From Mariprofundaceae bacterium (GTDB lineage: Bacteria > Pseudomonadota > Zetaproteobacteria > Mariprofundales > Mariprofundaceae), in contig JAUZQU010000018.1 of assembly GCA_030950835.1 (NCBI GenBank), positions 1 to 7,939 of the forward strand: a stretch of DNA of 7,939 nt. The letters are read 5' to 3'. Shown here one piece after another: positions 1 through 6,151 of this stretch; the first letter of the stretch is position 1; each line of letters starts with the position of its first letter. Both the position numbers and the translations under genes were made by a program. The notes below the pieces were generated by a model. The model did not search any database. It was not told the DNA's origin and was given only the letters and a program-made list of their open reading frames with translations.

Positions 1-1868
1 AAAGCCTTATCCATTTGATTACGTTTCGTCACATCGCGCAAAATGATTTGCACCGCCGCTTTACCATGATATGAAATCGACATACTACTCGACACCACAT
101 CAATCAAATTGCCTTGTTTATCGACCATTTTCATTTCTTGAATAGGATTACGTTTACCCTGCAAAGCCAAGTCAAAACGCTGCTTACTCACCGCCTTAAA
201 GTCAGGGTGTATAAAGTCTTGAAGGCATACACCAATACAATCATCTGTCGTCTCTTCACCGAGCAAATGACACATCACTTCATTGGCAAAAATAATATGT
301 TCGTCCTTCAAGATCATGATGCCATCAGGCATATTTTCCACCAGTTGCAAATACTGATCCGTTCTCCGCTCTAAGCTTTGCTTGGATTGCCAAGCGTCCA
401 CTACATCCACCAACCTATCCGCAATCATATGCACTAAATTACGCTGATCTGCACTCCATTCCACGTCCTGCTCACACTGTTGCACGACCAATAACCAAGG
501 TTGATGCTGTTGATTGCGAATCGAAACCACCATTTGTGACAACACCGCATGTTGCTGCCTGAACACTTGCGGCAATACTATCATCGTAGTCTTGGTCGCT
601 AGCGCTGCCTCAAACATCTGCTGCATTTCCACATCCTGATCCACCAACACCTGACATGGCAACGCCACACACTTCTCTGAATTGGCTTGCGCTTCCACCC
701 TATAATGCGCTAAATCAGGCGCATCAGCTGTCCACAAGCAGACTCTATCTGCCTGATAGATATCGCGGATTTCCTCCATGAGCTGCTGCATTAAACTGGA
801 TGTATCTTTAGCTTGGGCAATGATTTGGTTCACTTGTTGCATATGATGCAAGAAATACAGCTCTTGTTTTGCCAAAGCCTGTGTTGCATGTTGCTCGCTG
901 ACATCTTGCAGCATCAACAACACCCCATCTGCAACATCCTCTGCAGCTAAAGGTACATCTAAAGGCGCAGCTAAATCCTCATGCAAGACCTCGTGTAAAG
1001 GATAAAGCGACACCTTAAACCACTTCTGAATGCTCGGTATAAACACTTCTTGTTCCAAATGTTGCCTTGTTCCAGCCCTTTGCTGTTCTGGATAGCTGCT
1101 TAACCACTGCTGACACAACTTCTCCACTTCCATCCCAGGATAATCAACACTCAATTGCTCTGCGGCACGGTTCTTTTTGCGTACTTCACCTTGTTCATCG
1201 ACAATAATCATCGCATCATCCATGCAGTCCATGGTTGCCCGCCAAACTGCTGCCTCTTGATCCACCTGCGCTTGAATACATTGAATCTGCTGACATTGAT
1301 GTTGTTCATGCAGCGTGAGTTGATGGTGGTTGCTGCGTAATAAAGTTGCCGCAGCCGCCAACAAGGCTTGCATACTATAAGCAACTATAAATACACATAT
1401 TTGTGTGCTGCTATAAGGAAGTGCGGATGTGTCCAAGGTTTGAATCAATATGATTTGCAACAAATATAATAACGAAAGAACCCATCCCCAACGCTGCCCC
1501 AACACCGCAAAGAAGAAAAAAGGAACCATCATCATCCACAACAAGCCCATCTGCCCAATGCCACCATCCATAAACACCATGCAACCCAAGACAAATGTCA
1601 CCAAAGCCGCGATCCAAGGCAAGCAGTGGGCAGCGGTTTTACAGACCCAAGTCACCGACAGCAGCAACAAAACAACCATAGAAAGCTCAACCACCGCAAG
1701 TTGCATATGATTACGATTCAGGTTGTACCAAGCAAAAACAATGAGCAAAGGTATAAACAACCACATCACCTTACGCACAAGCTCAATCTGCCTTAGCTGC
1801 AAAGCCAAAGGCGCAGCACTGCCCAAACCAAACAACTGCCGCCATGTGTTTTGTGTCTTCATCTTCAT
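1..1868 (-). CDS. Membrane-bound PAS/GAF/PAS sensor protein, C-terminus outside window
   Basis: This frame is open for 622 codons and leaves the window at position 1, so the output domain (histidine kinase or GGDEF/EAL would be usual) is not visible. The ATG at 1868 is chosen because a GGGGGA Shine-Dalgarno-like run lies about 10 nt upstream; a second ATG at 1862 is less well spaced. Six hydrophobic helices are predicted at about residues 34-48, 56-75, 83-100, 108-123, 127-145 and 157-177, with a DGG-x7-LW-x4-P pattern like that of integral-membrane sensory regions in diguanylate cyclases. A Gln/His-rich linker (about 180-208) follows, then PAS1 (about 209-330, with MDDAMIIVDEQGEV and ending LMLQDVSEQ), a GAF-like segment (about 341-495, with VCLWTAD) and PAS2 (about 505-620, with NMPDGIMIL and ending QIILRDVTKR). 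The PAS calls are firm; the GAF call is weaker. The gene is divergent from the chemoreceptor group. Its ligand is unknown. Confidence 0.85.
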   Translation of the reverse strand, partial: MKMKTQNTWRQLFGLGSAAPLALQLRQIELVRKVMWLFIPLLIVFAWYNLNRNHMQLAVVELSMVVLLLLSVTWVCKTAAHCLPWIAALVTFVLGCMVFMDGGIGQMGLLWMMMVPFFFFAVLGQRWGWVLSLLYLLQIILIQTLDTSALPYSSTQICVFIVAYSMQALLAAAATLLRSNHHQLTLHEQHQCQQIQCIQAQVDQEAAVWRATMDCMDDAMIIVDEQGEVRKKNRAAEQLSVDYPGMEVEKLCQQWLSSYPEQQRAGTRQHLEQEVFIPSIQKWFKVSLYPLHEVLHEDLAAPLDVPLAAEDVADGVLLMLQDVSEQHATQALAKQELYFLHHMQQVNQIIAQAKDTSSLMQQLMEEIRDIYQADRVCLWTADAPDLAHYRVEAQANSEKCVALPCQVLVDQDVEMQQMFEAALATKTTMIVLPQVFRQQHAVLSQMVVSIRNQQHQPWLLVVQQCEQDVEWSADQRNLVHMIADRLVDVVDAWQSKQSLERRTDQYLQLVENMPDGIMILKDEHIIFANEVMCHLLGEETTDDCIGVCLQDFIHPDFKAVSKQRFDLALQGKRNPIQEMKMVDKQGNLIDVVSSSMSISYHGKAAVQIILRDVTKRNQMDKA

Positions 1869-1904
1869 ATTGCTGCATCCCCCAAGCTATTCAAAAGAGC
1901 CATA

Positions 1905-1920
1905 CCTATAATATATAGCA
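1905..1920 (-). promoter_or_regulatory. Possible extended -10 promoter for the divergent sensor gene
   Basis: Read on the minus strand, this is TGCTATATATTATAGG. It carries a TGn extended -10 motif followed by TATATA, 36 nt or more upstream of the ATG at 1868. No convincing -35 hexamer lies 17 bp further upstream (TTCCAC is poor), so the call rests on the extended -10 alone. Confidence 0.35.
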
Positions 1921-1946
1921 CAAAAGTATCCAGTGTGGAACGTCTT

Positions 1947-1960
1947 TAGGCATTTGCCTA
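1947..1960. promoter_or_regulatory. Perfect 14-nt palindrome, candidate operator
   Basis: TAGGCA-TT-TGCCTA is an exact inverted repeat with 6-nt arms and a 2-nt centre. It lies between the divergently transcribed sensor gene and the chemoreceptor group, about 30 nt upstream of the proposed minus-strand -10. Its symmetry and position would suit a dimeric regulator acting on one or both promoters. The binding protein is unknown, and a 12-of-14 palindromic core can also arise by chance. Confidence 0.3.
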
Positions 1961-1980
1961 GTCCAATCTCATCACTTATG

Positions 1981-2037
1981 GACTGTTTCTAACGCCATTT
2001 GCCGATATTCGCCGTGTTCTAGCCGTCCTAAGCTTAG
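1981..2037 (+). promoter_or_regulatory. Putative sigma-28-like promoter and shared upstream element, copy A
   Basis: GCCGATAT at 2001-2008 matches seven of eight bases of the FliA (sigma-28) -10 consensus GCCGATAA. A partial -35 (GACTGTTT, 1981-1988, against TAAAGTTT) is present with a spacer one base longer than the E. coli optimum. Positions 1994-2037 match 6053-6096 at 31 of 44 bases without gaps, and the second copy also lies shortly before a gene start. The element ends 39 nt before the ATG at 2077. FliA control would fit a chemotaxis operon, but the -35 is weak, so the promoter call is inference. The duplicated element is directly visible. Confidence 0.5.
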
Positions 2038-2076
2038 CAACATAGACAAACCCGAATGTGTACAGGAGAAAATCTC

Positions 2077-2274
2077 ATGAGCCAAGCCAATCCAGCAAGT
2101 CCACACCACACCTCACCCAGCGTATGCAGCAATGCTGCTTTAGAACTATTACTCATCCAAATCAACAGCATACTACCCAAAGAAGATCAGTCATACCGAC
2201 ACACTATCCCCACTTCACCTAGCCCACTCACTGCCCACGCCACCATCCCATCGTCACTATACGAGGCATGTTAA
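2077..2274 (+). CDS. Small hypothetical protein leading the chemoreceptor group (65 aa)
   Basis: The protein is not recognised. AGGAG at 2064-2068 lies 8 nt before the ATG at 2077, which is a good ribosome binding site. An in-frame ATG at 2056 lies upstream of that site and is therefore unlikely to be the start. The 65 residues are rich in Pro, Ser, Thr and His at both ends and have a short amphipathic or hydrophobic stretch in the middle (AALELLLIQINSILP, about residues 20-34). There is no signal peptide and no full membrane span. The stop TAA at 2272-2274 is one base before the ATG of the CheW-like gene, so the two are almost certainly co-transcribed and probably translationally coupled. 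This suggests a role in the same signalling complex, but the sequence alone does not show one. Confidence 0.6.
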   Translation: MSQANPASPHHTSPSVCSNAALELLLIQINSILPKEDQSYRHTIPTSPSPLTAHATIPSSLYEAC

Positions 2275-2275
2275 T

Positions 2276-2791
2276 ATGTCCTATTCAACATCTACAGCCA
2301 ACACAGCCCATACCTTCAAACCTATGTACCTCAACTTCAGCTTCTGCCAAGAGCAATGGCGCGGTAAGCTTATTTCTGTGCAAGAGGTCAGCCCTTGCGA
2401 TGCGCCTACGGGCATCCCTTATGTGCCTGTATATATTCGTGGTAGTATCAATATTGCAGGCTGGGTTGCTCCCGTATTAGACATCCATCAATATTGTGGT
2501 TTAGCCCCGCAATCGCTGAACACCTCCAAAGTTGCCATTGTGCAATTCTCTGAAGATGATCAAGAACAGCTGATTACCCATATCACCAACAGTTTTGTCG
2601 AAGATAACCCTAGCAAAAACAACACAAGCAAGAACAACGCCGACACATCTTCTTCAGTCATTTCCGATGCCTTATTTATTGGTATTGCCGTAGTCGATGG
2701 GCAGCTGCTCACCCTCATGGATGCCGAACAACTCACACAACAAGGCATCATCGAACTGCCCAATAGTGCCGAAGTCAGCAATACCGCTTAA
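2276..2791 (+). CDS. Divergent CheW-like coupling protein
   Basis: CheW links chemoreceptors to the histidine kinase CheA in the cytoplasmic signalling array. This 171-residue protein shows the CheW pattern: a first strand (YLNFSFCQEQW, about residues 18-28), SVQEV (34-38, matching KVQEI of E. coli CheW), then IPYVPVYIRGSINIAG and VAPVLDIHQYCGL (47-76), and a C-terminal FIGIAVVDGQLLTLMDAEQL strand-turn-helix (about 135-154). Two features are odd. The nearly invariant Arg of the NLRG motif (Arg62 in E. coli CheW) is Ala61 here. An Asn/Ser/Lys-rich low-complexity stretch (about 111-127) sits in the second half. The start at 2276 is supported by GAGG at 2263-2266, 9 nt upstream. The gene lies 73 nt before the chemoreceptor, suggesting it is that receptor's dedicated, specialised coupling protein. 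Confidence 0.8.
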   Translation: MSYSTSTANTAHTFKPMYLNFSFCQEQWRGKLISVQEVSPCDAPTGIPYVPVYIRGSINIAGWVAPVLDIHQYCGLAPQSLNTSKVAIVQFSEDDQEQLITHITNSFVEDNPSKNNTSKNNADTSSSVISDALFIGIAVVDGQLLTLMDAEQLTQQGIIELPNSAEVSNTA

Positions 2792-2864
2792 CACTATGGT
2801 TGTACGGTAAAGCAGCCCCTTGCAAACAGCATACATTCAAATCATCGCCACTTAGGAGAACAAC

Positions 2865-5603
2865 ATGAACATCAAGTCCATCACATCGCTCAACATCGGT
2901 AAACGCCTAGGCATCAGCTTCTCCATTATCCTTACCCTGCTTGTGGGTATAGGTATGTATGGTGCCAGCATCATGCAAAACTTGGCAGGGTTAACAGACA
3001 AATTGTACAACCACCCTTTCTCTGTCAGCACCAGCATGCTTGAAATCAACAATGATGCCACAGAAATGCACCTTATCTTACAAGAAGGCGTTTTATCAGG
3101 CTCAACAGCCGCTCTCCAACAAGCAAAGATAAGTATGATGAACATTGAGACCCATGCCATGAAAAAATTTACGCATGTAGAGCAGGCATTTCTTGGCGAT
3201 AAAACACAAGTGCTTGAAGCCAAGGCGCTGTTCATTGGCTGGCAACCCATTTGGCAACAGATGTTAGACATGGCTGAACAAGGCAAAAGCTCGCGCCAAA
3301 TCACCATCTATGATGATCAGGTCAACAACCCTCACTTTGAAGCCATGTTAAAGTCGAATCATGATTTGATTGATTTTTCCTTCAGCAAAGCCGATGAATT
3401 CATGAATAATGCACATCTTTCCCGTGATGAAGCCATCAACTCCATTTATAGCGCTTTAGCTGCCGCTGTACTTCTCGTGCTTGCTTTAAGTTACTTGGTC
3501 ACCCGCAGTATTGTCCGCCCTGTGCAGCGTTGTGCCGAAATTGCCGAAAACATTGCTGAAGGTAATTTTAACAATGATATTGATAGCAGCCGTCAAGATG
3601 AAGTGGGCGATGTACTCAAGGCGATGCAGCAGATGCAAAGCGTTTTATTTACTAAACTTAGCCAAGAAAAAGAAGATGCCGCACGTATTGGCACCGCTTT
3701 GGACAATGCCTCTGCCAATGTGATGATGGCAGATGTCGATTATAATATCATTTATATGAATGATGCTTTAACCGCCATGTTCAGCAAAAATGAACAAGAT
3801 TTGAAAAAAGCGTTGCCTGATTTTGATGTCAAAAATCTAATTGGGCAGTCCATTGATGTGTTTCACAAAGACCCATCACATCAACGTCGTTTATTGGATG
3901 GTTTAAAGTCTTCTTATACCACGCCTGACATGGAATTGGGTGGTGTGTGGTTGCGAATTACCGTCAACCCCGTCTTTGATGATGATGGCAAACGTGTCGC
4001 CACGGTCACCGAGTGGGACGACCGCACTTTAGCCCGTCAAGCTGAGGCGAGTGCTGCCCAAGCCTTCCGTGTCACTACGGCATTAGATAGAGTTAGCTCT
4101 GGTGTGATGATGGCAGATGAGGAAAACACCATCATTTTCATGAATGATGCTGTAACCCGTATGTTTAAAGACGGTGAGGCCACTATTCGCCAACAAATGC
4201 CTAACTTTAATGCCGATAAGTTGATGGGTATGAATATGGATGCTTTCCACAAAAATCCAGCGCATCAGCAAGGCATGGTCAAAGCCTTAAGCAGCAAACA
4301 TGAGACTAACCTCAACATTGCAGGTTTGCACTTCAAATTTGTGGCGAACCCTGTCGTTGATGATGAAGGTAAACGTGTAGGCACTGTGGTCGAATGGACA
4401 GACCGCACTCCAGAAGTGCTGCTTGAACAGCAAGTTGAACGTGAGGTTACATCGGTGGTGGAAGCTGCAAAAAAAGGACAACTCTCGCTACGTGTCAATA
4501 CCCAAGGTTTAGATGGTTTAGTGCATGGTCTAAGTGAGTCTTTAAACACCTTGCTAGACACCATTGAACAAGCCATGAGTGATACCATAGAAGGTTTAAA
4601 TGCGCTTGAGCAAGGCGACTTAACCCACCGCATTGTCAATCAACATGAAGGTGTGTTTGAAGACATTAAACAAGCCAATAACAATACTGCAACCAACCTT
4701 GCCGCACTGATCCAAGAAGTGCGTATGACTTCCGAAGAAGTGATGCAAGGTTCTAGCGAAATATCCGAAGGTAATACCACCTTATCCTCGCGCACCCAAG
4801 AACAAGCCGCTGCGCTGGAAGAAATTGCCTCTAGTATTGAAGAAATGGCATCTACCGTGGAGCAAAATGCAGACAATGCCAAGCAAGGCATGCAACTTGC
4901 CAGCAATGCGCGTAGCCAAGCCGAGGATGGTTCAAAAGTGGTGGATAATGCAGTACAAGCCATGGATGAAATCAGCCGCTCAAGTCGCTCTATTGCCGAT
5001 ATTATTGGTGTGATTGATGAGATTGCCTTCCAAACCAACTTGTTGGCACTTAATGCGGCGGTAGAAGCTGCCAGAGCAGGTGATCAAGGGCGTGGGTTTG
5101 CCGTGGTCGCAGCAGAAGTGCGCTCTTTGGCAGAACGCAGTGCGGCATCTGCCAAAGAAATCAAAGGTCTGATTAACACGAGTCTGGAAAGTGTGGATAA
5201 AGGCAAGGCTTTGGTGGATAAATCTGGTGATATGCTCGATGAGATACTCATTTCATCAGGCAAAGTGAACGATGTGATTGCTGAAATATCCGCTGCTTCA
5301 CAAGAGCAAGCTTCATCCTCCAGTCAAATCAGCAATGCGGTGAATGAAATGGATAATATGACCCAGCAGAATGCTGCTTTGGTCGAAGAAACCGCTGCGG
5401 CAAGCCAGTCTCTGGATGATAAAGCCATGAGTTTGGAAACCTTGATGCAAAAGTTCAATACAGGCGACGTTGCCAGCCGCAAAAACAATGCTGCTTTGGC
5501 TGAAGCGCAACAAGACTTAGTACGTATTGGTCATCAAGCTGCCAAACCCAGCAAGAAAAAAGCAGCTAAAGTGAGCACGGATGATGCTTGGGATGAATTT
5601 TAG
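2865..5603 (+). CDS. Methyl-accepting chemotaxis protein with tandem PAS domains and CheR tether
   Basis: This is a transmembrane chemoreceptor that controls CheA kinase through CheW. AGGAG at 2854-2858 lies 6 nt before the ATG. Domains of the 912 residues in order: TM1 about 17-36; a periplasmic helical sensor about 37-193; TM2 about 194-213; HAMP about 214-266 (TRSIVRPV, DEVGDV); PAS1 about 274-388; PAS2 about 402-515; two further HAMP-like units about 523-615 (AAKKGQLSLRV and ALEQGDLTHRI); and a signalling domain about 620-865. The hairpin tip (about 720-755, EIAFQTNLLALNAAVEAARAG) is canonical. The signalling region aligns with E. coli Tsr from memory without gaps, which places it in the 36-heptad class. 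Likely methylation sites lie in the TQEQAAALEEIASS region (about 644-657). A flexible Lys-rich tail ends in AWDEF, matching the WxxF pentapeptide that tethers CheR and CheB. PAS domains inside the cytoplasm suggest sensing of redox state, oxygen or a small cofactor; the ligand is unknown. Confidence 0.97.
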   Translation: MNIKSITSLNIGKRLGISFSIILTLLVGIGMYGASIMQNLAGLTDKLYNHPFSVSTSMLEINNDATEMHLILQEGVLSGSTAALQQAKISMMNIETHAMKKFTHVEQAFLGDKTQVLEAKALFIGWQPIWQQMLDMAEQGKSSRQITIYDDQVNNPHFEAMLKSNHDLIDFSFSKADEFMNNAHLSRDEAINSIYSALAAAVLLVLALSYLVTRSIVRPVQRCAEIAENIAEGNFNNDIDSSRQDEVGDVLKAMQQMQSVLFTKLSQEKEDAARIGTALDNASANVMMADVDYNIIYMNDALTAMFSKNEQDLKKALPDFDVKNLIGQSIDVFHKDPSHQRRLLDGLKSSYTTPDMELGGVWLRITVNPVFDDDGKRVATVTEWDDRTLARQAEASAAQAFRVTTALDRVSSGVMMADEENTIIFMNDAVTRMFKDGEATIRQQMPNFNADKLMGMNMDAFHKNPAHQQGMVKALSSKHETNLNIAGLHFKFVANPVVDDEGKRVGTVVEWTDRTPEVLLEQQVEREVTSVVEAAKKGQLSLRVNTQGLDGLVHGLSESLNTLLDTIEQAMSDTIEGLNALEQGDLTHRIVNQHEGVFEDIKQANNNTATNLAALIQEVRMTSEEVMQGSSEISEGNTTLSSRTQEQAAALEEIASSIEEMASTVEQNADNAKQGMQLASNARSQAEDGSKVVDNAVQAMDEISRSSRSIADIIGVIDEIAFQTNLLALNAAVEAARAGDQGRGFAVVAAEVRSLAERSAASAKEIKGLINTSLESVDKGKALVDKSGDMLDEILISSGKVNDVIAEISAASQEQASSSSQISNAVNEMDNMTQQNAALVEETAAASQSLDDKAMSLETLMQKFNTGDVASRKNNAALAEAQQDLVRIGHQAAKPSKKKAAKVSTDDAWDEF
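3684..4409 (+). repeat. Tandem internal duplication encoding the two PAS domains
   Basis: Two consecutive units, 3684-4028 and 4068-4409, encode PAS domains offset by 128 residues, with a single-residue indel near the end. Shared landmarks are VMMAD, II-Y/F-MNDA, P-x-F, FHK-x-P-x-HQ, NPV-x-DD, GKRV and EW-x-DRT. The DNA is also still partly alike: the 16-mer gtgatgatggcagatg occurs in both. This indicates an ancient duplication within the gene followed by divergence. Confidence 0.85.
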
Positions 5604-5630
5604 AGCGGATTTTTAGGCACACATTGAATC

Positions 5631-5682
5631 GTCATGCCGTTTGCTTTTGCCCCTTTGATAGAGCCCTTGCATACGGCATGAC
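5631..5682. repeat. Long-armed imperfect inverted repeat (14-nt arms, 24-nt centre)
   Basis: GTCATGCCGTTTGC (5631-5644) pairs with GCATACGGCATGAC (5669-5682) at 13 of 14 positions, including a perfect 10-bp outer stem. The 24-nt centre shows no obvious structure. It lies 27 nt after the chemoreceptor stop codon and 77 nt before the next start codon. No T-run follows the second arm, so it is not a standard intrinsic terminator. It could be an mRNA 3' stabilising stem, a binding site with two half-sites, or a site of another kind. Confidence 0.6.
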
Positions 5683-5747
5683 AACAATGTCTTCAGTCTG
5701 TTCGCCACAATCTGTTCTCCCCATCTAAGTTTTCCCCATTCTCAAAC

Positions 5748-5754
5748 AAGGAGG
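5748..5754 (+). promoter_or_regulatory. Ribosome binding site AAGGAGG deciding the start at 5760
   Basis: This near-perfect Shine-Dalgarno sequence ends 5 nt before the ATG at 5760. The in-frame TTG at 5757 would be only 2 nt away, so the ATG is the start. Confidence 0.8.
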
Positions 5755-5759
5755 TTTTG

Positions 5760-6020
5760 ATGAGCATCGTGACTATCCCTACATTATATGCACTTGAACA
5801 ACTACTCAGCAAACATGCCAACCCCACTGATGAAACCAAGCCTGTTCATGTCATTATGCTGCATTTAGATGCAGAAAACATGCAAGACACAGGTTTAAGT
5901 CATGCCGCTTTGGTCAAAAAGATTCGCAGCCATGCCCAGCTTAAAAAAGTCGCTGTAATTTTCGCTGAGCAAGATGAAGAACAACATATCATCCAGCAAA
6001 GAACTTACACAGATGCCTAA
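5760..6020 (+). CDS. Small protein resembling a degenerate half GGDEF or receiver domain (86 aa)
   Basis: No certain family assignment. The protein is soluble, 86 residues, with an excellent ribosome binding site. By eye, residues 6-54 follow the layout of a GGDEF domain front half: IPTLYALEQLL resembles the LPNR-x-L-x-x-x-L opening, and HVIMLHLDAENMQDTGLSH (about 30-48) resembles the strand and loop normally reading LDLDxFKxINDTxGH. The protein then ends with a VAVIFAEQDEE strand and has no GG(D/E)EF signature, so it could not make c-di-GMP. A receiver-like reading is also possible (HVIML strand, then VAVIF strand), with His where the phosphorylated Asp would be and no N-terminal acidic pair. 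It lies between the chemoreceptor and the PAS/GGDEF group. A regulatory or decoy role is speculative. Confidence 0.7.
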   Translation: MSIVTIPTLYALEQLLSKHANPTDETKPVHVIMLHLDAENMQDTGLSHAALVKKIRSHAQLKKVAVIFAEQDEEQHIIQQRTYTDA

Positions 6021-6043
6021 GCCCTCCTCCACCTTTGTGGACA

Positions 6044-6096
6044 TCAAGCCGCGACATTTGCCTATATTTCTCATGCCCTAGCTCACCTACACTTAG
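6044..6096 (+). promoter_or_regulatory. Putative sigma-28-like promoter and shared upstream element, copy B
   Basis: TCAAG (6044-6048), 11 nt, then GCCTATAT (6060-6067) is arranged like a flagellar sigma-28 promoter, with one further -10 deviation compared with copy A. Positions 6053-6096 match 1994-2037 at 31 of 44 bases without gaps, including CATTTGCC, ATATT, CTAGC, CCTA and CTTAG blocks. The element ends 55 nt before the ATG at 6152 and lies in a 131-bp gap. It probably drives the 32-aa, double-PAS and REC-PAS-GGDEF genes as one unit. Confidence 0.45.
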
Positions 6097-6151
6097 TCTT
6101 ACCCACTGCTATGACCTACCACCCAGCAATCCTGACCAAAGGAGTATCATC

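Noticed and set aside
1411..1710. Short open frames on both strands inside the membrane sensor gene
   Set aside because: The long minus-strand frame with six helices and PAS domains explains this stretch; the others are chance frames.
2056..2076. Upstream in-frame ATG at 2056 for the 65-aa protein
   Set aside because: The AGGAG ribosome binding site at 2064-2068 lies after it and serves the ATG at 2077.
2077..2791. The 65-aa and CheW-like genes as one frameshifted gene
   Set aside because: Each has its own ribosome binding site, the first ends in a normal stop and the CheW domain is complete without the first protein.
2815..2836. TTGCA sequence before the chemoreceptor as a sigma-54 -12 element (a similar TTGCA occurs near 5667)
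   Set aside because: No GG is found at the required -24 distance in either place.
2852..3307. Minus-strand open frames inside the chemoreceptor gene (also around 4265-5038)
   Set aside because: They are antisense to well-supported conserved domains and have no ribosome binding sites or recognisable protein features.
5704..5730. Possible third copy of the shared upstream element before the 86-aa gene
   Set aside because: Only short blocks (TGTTCT, CTAAG) match, with different spacing and no GCCnATAT.
6028..6041. Hairpin TCCAC-CTTT-GTGGA after the 86-aa gene as a terminator
   Set aside because: The stem is only 5 bp and no T-run follows; it also abuts the proposed promoter of the next group.
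6035..6151. Upstream extension of the 32-aa frame
   Set aside because: That start has no ribosome binding site, the added residues look like translated intergenic sequence, and the region carries the shared promoter-like element.
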